From assembly GCA_002405995.1 (NCBI GenBank), contig DHMW01000075.1, positions 1 to 45,383 on the forward strand: 45,383 nucleotides of DNA, given 5' to 3'. A model generated the notes under the pieces. That model worked only from the letters and a program-made list of their open reading frames with translations. It was not told the DNA's origin and did no database searches. This DNA is from Oscillospiraceae bacterium UBA4632 (lineage in GTDB: Bacteria > Bacillota > Clostridia > Oscillospirales > Oscillospiraceae). Shown one piece after another: positions 41,074-45,383 of the stretch; the stretch's first letter is position 1; every line of letters begins with the position of its first letter. A program made the translations under genes and the position numbers.

Positions 41074-41286
41074 CTACCAGGTGGACATCCACCGCGCCAG
41101 CGGCACGATGGGGATGATGTACCGCTTCCCGACCTTCTTGGAGGGGAAGGTCTTGTCGTGGAGCAGCGCGTCGCGGTCGAGCCCGAGCAGCGCGCAGCTC
41201 TGATCCAGCGTCAGCACCTCCTGCCCGGAAAACTGCTCGCGCAGCGATTGCAGCTGGTCGCGGAAATCCTCTCGTTCTCTCGGCAT
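41074..41286 (-). CDS. Excisionase-like / MerR-type small DNA-binding protein
   Basis: The 70-residue protein has the pattern LTLDQSCALLGLDRDALLHDKTFPSKKVGKRYIIPIVPLARWM, the winged-helix signature of excisionases and other helix_turn_helix_17-type proteins. AAAGGAGGCG is its ribosome site. As it is the early gene next to the Cro-like gene, it is the best Xis candidate, though it could be only a regulator. Confidence 0.72.
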   Translation of the reverse strand: MPREREDFRDQLQSLREQFSGQEVLTLDQSCALLGLDRDALLHDKTFPSKKVGKRYIIPIVPLARWMSTW

Positions 41287-41289
41287 TTC

Positions 41290-41487
41290 TTACGCCTCCT
41301 TTTCGAAAAGTTCATCGATCGTGCAGCCGAGCAGCTGCGCCAGCTTCGGCAGCTTGTCCGCGCGCGGGATGTTTTCGCCGACGACCCACTTATTGACCGT
41401 GCTGTTGTCGATGCCGAGCTGGTCGGCGAGATAGCGCTGCGTCAGGCCCTTTGCCTCGCACAGCTCCTTGATTCGCATTTTCGCCAA
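41290..41487 (-). CDS. Cro-like XRE regulator
   Basis: The protein has 65 residues if it starts at TTG 41487 (AAGGTG 6 bases upstream); ATG 41478 is an alternative. MRIKELCEAKGLTQRYLADQLGIDNSTVNKWVVGENIPRADKLPKLAQLLGCTIDELF is a complete XRE HTH. It is read in the lytic direction, opposite to the repressor, and is expected to act like Cro on the shared operators. Confidence 0.85.
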   Translation of the reverse strand: MAKMRIKELCEAKGLTQRYLADQLGIDNSTVNKWVVGENIPRADKLPKLAQLLGCTIDELFEKEA

Positions 41488-41676
41488 AAGTTGCACCTTC
41501 TTTCTCTTGTGTTTTGGGAACTTGCGTGATATCCTGATTATGAATCTGTATGCCTTGCTCAAAAATAAGGGTAGGGGAGCGAGGACGAGTCGAACGTCCT
41601 TCAGGCAGGCGGAGAATAAGCATCCATGGACGGGAGGATGAGGGTAAGCCTGACGCGCGCCGGCCGCTCCGTATGT
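41488..41676. other. Gene-free 189-bp stretch between early genes
   Basis: No frame here has a ribosome site and plausible composition. It holds an AT-rich part near 41510-41570 that could contain a second early promoter for the Cro-like gene, but no clean -35/-10 pair was found. Confidence 0.35.
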
Positions 41677-41841
41677 TCAGTTTTCCTTTGACACGACGAT
41701 GTACAGCCGCCCGCCGCGAAGCTGGTAGAGCCCGCCGAGCCTCAGCTCCTGATCGGTGACGAAGATCTCGCAGCGCTTCGAGCGCCAGCAGATCTCAGCC
41801 AGGTTATCCAGTTCGATCCTGCGAATGCGGTAGACCACCAT
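41677..41841 (-). CDS. First early protein, 54 residues (unknown)
   Basis: It reads MVVYRIRRIELDNLAEICWRSKRCEIFVTDQELRLGGLYQLRGGRLYIVVSKEN. AAAGGGGG precedes the ATG at 41841. It is the first gene after the strong early promoter (start near 41866), so the phage makes it first on induction. It appears beta-rich, with no known family; an antirepressor-like role is possible but unproven. Confidence 0.7.
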   Translation of the reverse strand: MVVYRIRRIELDNLAEICWRSKRCEIFVTDQELRLGGLYQLRGGRLYIVVSKEN

Positions 41842-41872
41842 CGTCGCCCCCTTTCTTTTTGCTTGCAAGATG

Positions 41873-41901
41873 ATTCTAAATCCGTATTCACGCATTGTCA
41901 A
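41873..41901 (-). promoter_or_regulatory. Early lytic promoter (PR-like)
   Basis: On the minus strand, a consensus TTGACA (41901-41896), a 17-bp spacer and TAGAAT (41878-41873). An operator half-site ACGCAT (41890-41895) lies in the spacer. Confidence 0.8.
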
Positions 41902-41934
41902 GGCTAAAAATGCGTAAATAAGAATATTATGCGT
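41890..41934. promoter_or_regulatory. Operator array and divergent repressor promoter
   Basis: ACGCAT at 41890-41895 and its inverse ATGCGT at 41910-41915 and 41929-41934 are spaced 20 and 19 bp, about two DNA turns. The flanks extend to TTACGCAT in two of them. For the repressor, TTGTCA (41895-41900) and TAAGAA (41919-41924) with an 18-bp spacer are plausible; its -35 shares five bases with the -35 of the leftward promoter. Confidence 0.65.
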
Positions 41935-41966
41935 AATAACCAATTATATATAAGGAGGAGATTCCA

Positions 41967-42287
41967 TTGGACAGGGAGCTTTTTGTGCAAAATATCGAAC
42001 GGTATTGCGCACAGAAGGGCGTTAAGCCCACGAACGCCTGCCGCGACAGCGGCGTCGGTACCAGCTTTGTGACGGACATCAAAAGAGGACAAACCCCATC
42101 TGTCGCCAAGGTGCAGCAGCTTGCGCAATACCTCGGCTGCACCGTATCTGACCTGCTCGGCGAGACGCCGGGCACGCTGCCAGCCGTGCCGGAAGGCCCA
42201 ACCGAGCAGTTCCTGAAGCTGTTTTCAAGCCTCGACGACAAAGCCCAGAACGAGATCGTCGCCGAGATGCTTAAGAAGAAAAAATAA
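41967..42287 (+). CDS. Phage repressor candidate (XRE, no peptidase domain)
   Basis: The 106-residue protein starts with TTG behind a perfect AAGGAGGAG (41952-41960). The HTH covers about 8-66 (CAQKGVKPTNACRDSGVGTSFVTDIKRGQTPSVAKVQQLAQYLGCTVSDLLG). The C-terminus is a short helix (PTEQFLKLFSSLDDKAQNEIVAEMLKKKK). There is no S24 peptidase domain and no ImmA-like peptidase gene nearby, so self-cleavage after DNA damage is not the switch here. It is divergent from the early operon. Confidence 0.85.
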   Translation: MDRELFVQNIERYCAQKGVKPTNACRDSGVGTSFVTDIKRGQTPSVAKVQQLAQYLGCTVSDLLGETPGTLPAVPEGPTEQFLKLFSSLDDKAQNEIVAEMLKKKK

Positions 42288-42322
42288 AAAGGCGTCCGAA
42301 TCGGACGCCGGAGGAGAGAGAT
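42283..42322 (+). promoter_or_regulatory. Hairpin plus RBS cassette ahead of the BRCT gene
   Basis: Right after the repressor stop: AAA, then GGCGTCCG (42291-42298) pairing with CGGACGCC (42302-42309), then GGAGGAGAGAGAT and ATG. The same layout with a different stem recurs at 43238-43275. Confidence 0.75.
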
Positions 42323-43240
42323 ATGAAAGAGCTGGAAGAGTATAGAGCGTTTACTACCCCCGCCGAGCTGCATAAAGCCATCAATACGCTGCGCGGCATT
42401 GTTGCAGGGATCAGCTCTGATACCGACGTGAGCGGCAGCGAGCTGGTCGAGCTGACACACTGGTGTGAGCTTCACGCGCATCTGCGTGACCGTCACCCTT
42501 TTTCTGAGCTGCTGCCAGTCATCGACGAGGCTTTGGCTGACGGAGTTGTTACCTCCGATGAATCCAAGGACATCTTGTGGCTATGCAGCAACTTTGCCGA
42601 TAACAACTCCTACTACGACGCGACGACTTCTTCAATTCAGTTTTTGCAGGGACTGATCCATGGCATCATGGCGGATGCGGAGCTGAGCGACAAGGAGATC
42701 CTTTCGCTCAGAAAATGGATCGACGCCAATGAGTTCCTGAATGGGACATATCCCTTTGACGAAATTTGCTCCATGCTTTATACCATTCTTGAAGACGGAA
42801 AAATTACGCAGGAGGAGCGCGAGCAGCTTGCGGCGTTTTTTAGCAACATCATCGATTTCACTACGTCATACAACTTGTCCGAAAAGGACTTTTTTGACCT
42901 GCGCAAAAAGTACAGCGTCGCCGGGATCTGCGCTGCCTATCCGGAGGTGACGTTCCCAGGAAAGATCTTCTGCTTTACAGGCGAATCCCGCCGCGCCAAG
43001 CGTAACGAAATAGCCGCGCTGATCGCCGGAGCCGGAGGGACGATGCGCGCGTCGGTCAGCAGCAAAACCGACTATTTGATCGTTGGCACTGCGGGCAATC
43101 CTTGTTGGGCGTATGCTTGCTATGGCAGAAAAATTGAGGAAGCAATGGCTCTCAGAAAAGAAGGCGCTCGCGTAGTGATCGTCAATGAGATAGATTTCTG
43201 GGATGCCCTCGATGATGCAATGGCAGGCATTGAAAAATAA
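42323..43240 (+). CDS. BRCT-domain cargo protein with two TerB-like repeats
   Basis: The 305-residue protein has two internal repeats of about 58 residues (23-80, LRGIVAGISSDTDVSGSELVELTHWCELH...; 108-165, LQGLIHGIMADAELSDKEILSLRKWIDAN...). These look like TerB/tellurite-resistance-type helical repeats with DG-[VK]-[VI]-T-x-[DE]-E loops. The C-terminal BRCT domain (about 210-302: FPGKIFCFTGESRRAKRNEIAALIAGAGGTMRASVSSKTDYLIVG) is of the NAD-dependent ligase type. It is expressed with the repressor, so it is likely active in the lysogen; DNA-end sensing or phage exclusion are possible roles (inference). Confidence 0.82.
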   Translation: MKELEEYRAFTTPAELHKAINTLRGIVAGISSDTDVSGSELVELTHWCELHAHLRDRHPFSELLPVIDEALADGVVTSDESKDILWLCSNFADNNSYYDATTSSIQFLQGLIHGIMADAELSDKEILSLRKWIDANEFLNGTYPFDEICSMLYTILEDGKITQEEREQLAAFFSNIIDFTTSYNLSEKDFFDLRKKYSVAGICAAYPEVTFPGKIFCFTGESRRAKRNEIAALIAGAGGTMRASVSSKTDYLIVGTAGNPCWAYACYGRKIEEAMALRKEGARVVIVNEIDFWDALDDAMAGIEK

Positions 43241-43275
43241 AAAGGTGCCCGATCAGGGCACCGGAGGAGAGAGAT
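43238..43275 (+). promoter_or_regulatory. Hairpin plus RBS cassette ahead of the lipoprotein gene
   Basis: TAA AAA, GGTGCCC (43244-43250), loop GATCA, GGGCACC (43256-43262), GGAGGAGAGAGAT, ATG. It matches the cassette at 42283, with both stem arms changed together, so pairing is kept. Confidence 0.75.
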
Positions 43276-43971
43276 ATGAAGAAGTTTTTTTCGCTGATCC
43301 TTGCGCTTGCCCTCGCGCTTTCTCTTGCCGCTTGCGGCGGCAGCGGCAACGCCGCCGACGACAGATCCGAGCAGCAGCCAACCGGCCAGACCGGAAGCGA
43401 ACAGCCGGAAGAGCAGAGCGAACCGGAAGAAGTGGAGCTCCATGACACGATCGTGCTCTCCGGATCCGGAGACGACGTTGTTGATGTGGACATCCCTGAC
43501 GGCTATTACTACGTTTTCCATATTACCGGCAATGCGGCGGGGCGGCATTTTGCCGTGACAACGTACAACAGCAGCAACGAGTACAGCGAGCTGCTGGTCA
43601 ACACGACCGAGCCCTACGACGGAACGACCTATGACGCCTCTTTGGACGTCCGATCGATCGAAGTGAAGTCAACCGGAGACTGGACGATCGAAGTGATCGA
43701 CCTCGCCGGATGGGACTGGATGTCGGAAGGGGAGACCCGCACAGGGACCGGCGACGCAGTGTTTGCGATCTCGGGCGGGCGGACTGCCGATATCGAAGGC
43801 AATGCAGACGGGCGGCATTTCGCGGTTATTTCTTATGACGGATACGGCGAGTATGATGATCTGCTGGTCAACACGACCGAGCCGTATAGCGGGACCGTCC
43901 GGCTCGGAAACGACGCGACGATCATAACCGTGAATGCAGCGAGCAGCTGGAGCTTTACCCTGAACGGCTGA
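43276..43971 (+). CDS. Lysogen-expressed lipoprotein with duplicated domain
   Basis: The 231-residue protein has a lipoprotein signal with lipobox LAAC (C20), followed by an acidic, Gln/Glu-rich linker (22-55). Two copies of a beta domain follow; the cores ITGNAAGRHFAVTTYNSSNEYSELLVNTTEPYDG (83-116) and IEGNADGRHFAVISYDGYGEYDDLLVNTTEPYSG (173-206) are nearly the same. It would sit on the outer face of the membrane. Phage lipoproteins expressed from the repressor operon often block superinfection by related phages; that role is proposed here by analogy only. Confidence 0.85.
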   Translation: MKKFFSLILALALALSLAACGGSGNAADDRSEQQPTGQTGSEQPEEQSEPEEVELHDTIVLSGSGDDVVDVDIPDGYYYVFHITGNAAGRHFAVTTYNSSNEYSELLVNTTEPYDGTTYDASLDVRSIEVKSTGDWTIEVIDLAGWDWMSEGETRTGTGDAVFAISGGRTADIEGNADGRHFAVISYDGYGEYDDLLVNTTEPYSGTVRLGNDATIITVNAASSWSFTLNG

Positions 43972-43978
43972 TGCGCAA

Positions 43979-44007
43979 AAGGCCGCCGCCCAGGAGGACA
44001 GCGGCCT
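43979..44007 (+). terminator. Hairpin after the lipoprotein gene
   Basis: AAGGCCGC pairs with GCGGCCTT around a loop holding CCCAGGAGGACA. There is no T run, so termination is uncertain; it may be a third, degenerate hairpin/RBS cassette without its gene. Confidence 0.4.
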
Positions 44008-44049
44008 TGCGGTCCGCGCGGACTGTGCGAGAGGGAGAATGTGCGGGGT

Positions 44050-44166
44050 CTACGGATCGTTGCGCTGGGCTTCGGCCGCGAGCTTCGCAGCCAGCTCAAG
44101 GGCTTCCTGCTGGGCTTCTGCGCTCAGAGACTCAAACAGTGCGATGATGTAGTCGATATCGTACAT
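44050..44166 (-). CDS. Possible small helical peptide of 38 residues
   Basis: MYDIDYIIALFESLSAEAQQEALELAAKLAAEAQ is a regular amphipathic helix with GGGAG 5 bases before the ATG. It is the only leftward gene on the lysogeny side, lying between the lipoprotein and integrase genes. Composition and ribosome site favour a real gene; no family is recognised. Confidence 0.5.
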   Translation of the reverse strand: MYDIDYIIALFESLSAEAQQEALELAAKLAAEAQRNDP

Positions 44167-44267
44167 TTCTGCTCCCACTCGGGCACCCGTTTGTATTTGG
44201 CGCCGAGGAAATTATAGCGCGCCGCGGCGCATTTGACTACGGAAAAATCAAAAAAGGGGAGGGAGCG

Positions 44268-45305
44268 ATGGCAAAGTACCCGAAATACTACGTCCGACCG
44301 GACGGCCTGCACGAGACGATCATCCGCATCAACGGCAAGCGCAAGGCCTTCCGGGGCAAGACCGACAAGGAGGTCTGGGAAAAGGTCAAGGCCTTTGATA
44401 TGAGTGCCGCCGAGGCCGAAGCTGCCGAGGAGACGCTTTTCTCGTCTATTGCCGACAGATGGTGGGACGAAATCGAGCCGACGCTTGCGCCGTCCTCTCT
44501 CAAGAGCTATAAGCCGGCGATTGTGCGGGCAAAAAAAGAATTCGGCTCCCGCCAGATCGGCACGATCACCGCGCAAGAGATCGACCGTTTTATTAAAGGA
44601 ATTTCCGCCAAGTATGCCAAGAAAACGACAGCCATGCAGCTGCAGGTCATCCGGCAGTCTCTCCGTTGGGCAGAGGTCAAGGGGTATCTGCAATACAATC
44701 CGGCGGCCTCTGTCCGCCAGCCGCGCAGTAACAAACAGGTGCGCCGCCTGCCGCCGGACAAGGAGCAGATCAAGCTCATCAAGGCTCATGCCACAGACAC
44801 GCCATTTGGACTGTTCGCAGCGTTGATCTACTATACCGGCTGCCGGCGCGGCGAGGCACTGGCGCTTACCGGCGCGGATATCGACCGCAAGGCAAAGCTG
44901 ATCCATATCTGCCGCTCGGTCTACTACCTGAGCAATGCCCCATACGTCAAGCTCCCCAAAACTGACGCCGGTATCCGTTCTGTACCGCTTCTCGACGCGC
45001 TCGATGCGCTGCTCCCCAAGAAATTGCCCAAGGGGTATTTGTTCGCCGAGCCGGACGGTCAGCCTCTGACCTACAAGCATGGTGAAAAGCTGTATGCAGA
45101 TTATTGCGCCGTTTCTGGCGTGACCGTGACCCCGCATCAGATTCGCCACGGCTATGCAACCGCACTTTTTGAATGCGGCATTGACCCAAAGACAGCGCAG
45201 GTGTTACTTGGCCACGCGCAGATATCGACGACAATGGACATCTACACGCACGTCTGTTCTGATGCCATCGCAAGCGCAGCTGAAAAGATGAAAAAAGGCT
45301 TTTGA
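44268..45305 (+). CDS. int: Tyrosine-type site-specific integrase
   Basis: The 345-residue protein has an N-terminal arm-binding domain (1 to about 55: YPKYYVRPDGLHETIIRINGKRKAFRGKT), a SAM-like core-binding domain (about 58-145) and a catalytic domain with R194 (GCRRGEAL), H290-x-x-R293 (TPHQIRHGYAT), H316 (LLGHAQISTTMDIYTH) and nucleophile Y326. GGGGAGGGAG precedes the ATG. It ends 55 bp from attR and recombines attP with the tRNA-Pro end. Confidence 0.96.
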   Translation: MAKYPKYYVRPDGLHETIIRINGKRKAFRGKTDKEVWEKVKAFDMSAAEAEAAEETLFSSIADRWWDEIEPTLAPSSLKSYKPAIVRAKKEFGSRQIGTITAQEIDRFIKGISAKYAKKTTAMQLQVIRQSLRWAEVKGYLQYNPAASVRQPRSNKQVRRLPPDKEQIKLIKAHATDTPFGLFAALIYYTGCRRGEALALTGADIDRKAKLIHICRSVYYLSNAPYVKLPKTDAGIRSVPLLDALDALLPKKLPKGYLFAEPDGQPLTYKHGEKLYADYCAVSGVTVTPHQIRHGYATALFECGIDPKTAQVLLGHAQISTTMDIYTHVCSDAIASAAEKMKKGF

Positions 45306-45311
45306 ACACAG
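45303..45311. other. Candidate integrase arm site, right end
   Basis: TGAACACAG, the same 9-mer found twice near attL, overlaps the integrase stop codon and lies 50 bp from the attR core. Confidence 0.5.
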
Positions 45312-45360
45312 TTGGAAACACATTTTTTACTTTTTCATTGAAATCACAACGTTTGATACA

Positions 45361-45383
45361 AGTTCAAGTCTCGCCACTCGGAC
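45361..45383. other. attR core (23-bp direct repeat)
   Basis: This sequence is identical to 11938-11960, the 3' end of tRNA-Pro. The window ends here, so any further identity (for example the last CA of CCA) cannot be seen. Confidence 0.92.

Larger units (their letters stand above)
11938..45383. mobile_element. Complete temperate siphovirus-type prophage in tRNA-Pro
   Basis: Between the two att copies lie all modules of a temperate tailed phage: integrase, repressor/Cro region, replication (initiator, DnaB), packaging (TerS, TerL, HNH), HK97-type head (portal, protease, capsid), connectors, a long flexible tail (major tail protein, frameshifted chaperone, tape measure) and lysis (holin, endolysin). 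No tail sheath gene is seen, so a siphovirus is expected. Nothing is visibly broken, so it may be inducible. Confidence 0.95.

Noticed and set aside
41550..41759. Plus-strand 69-residue frame in the early control region
   Set aside because: Arg-rich, without ribosome site, and overlapping the 54-aa early gene on the other strand.
44038..44151. A 37-residue plus-strand frame opposite the 38-aa peptide
   Set aside because: GAGGGAG is almost touching its ATG and the product (MCGVYGSLRWASAASF) has shadow-like composition; the minus-strand frame is more convincing.

Overview
Organism and overall content. The window is GC-rich bacterial DNA. Its housekeeping proteins (AdaA, AlkA-type glycosylase, PepF, NSS-family transporter) and its phage proteins (HK97-type head, P27 small terminase, PcfJ/PcfK, KTR protein) are of types common in Firmicutes/Clostridia. 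Purine-rich AGGAGG-type ribosome binding sites precede most genes. I infer a gut-type Clostridia host (Oscillospiraceae-like); the sequence alone does not fix a species.

Chromosomal part (1-11962). On the minus strand, an alkylation-response operon reads AlkA-like glycosylase, TauE/SafE permease, AdaA (cut by the window edge). Then come a cytosolic-type gamma-glutamyltransferase and a mannose-6-phosphate isomerase (+), oligoendopeptidase F (-), tRNA-Arg(CCT) with its own promoter and terminator, a DUF2156-GNAT fusion (-), a LysR regulator (-) divergent from a sodium:neurotransmitter-symporter-family transporter (+), a polysaccharide deacetylase (+) and tRNA-Pro(GGG).

Prophage (11938-45383, about 33.4 kb). 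A complete temperate siphovirus-type prophage sits in the 3' end of tRNA-Pro. A 23-bp direct repeat of the tRNA end (11938-11960 and 45361-45383) marks attL and attR. Three copies of TGAACACAG near the two ends look like integrase arm sites. Lytic genes all read leftward from one strong promoter at 41873-41901: small early genes, Cro-like and excisionase-like proteins, an XRE regulator, a replication initiator carrying four 23-bp iterons, DnaB, ParA, DUF3102, PcfK/PcfJ, an HUH Rep-like protein, KTR and HNH proteins, a ParB-methyltransferase-like fusion, terminases, portal, protease, capsid, connectors, tail genes (with a programmed -1 frameshift in the tail chaperone), tail fibre and adsorption proteins, holin and endolysin.

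Rightward genes (41967-45305) form the lysogeny side: a short XRE repressor without a peptidase domain, two cargo genes (a BRCT protein and a duplicated-domain lipoprotein), each preceded by the same hairpin plus RBS cassette, and a tyrosine integrase. Between the replication and control modules, a plus-strand small RNA with promoter, two hairpins and a strong terminator lies antisense to the 3' end of the XRE gene. It is the most interesting unannotated element here, together with the iteron origin, the overlapping divergent promoter/operator and the hairpin-cargo modules.

No stretch over 300 bases lacks a gene. No CRISPR array, insertion sequence, rRNA or reverse transcriptase was seen.
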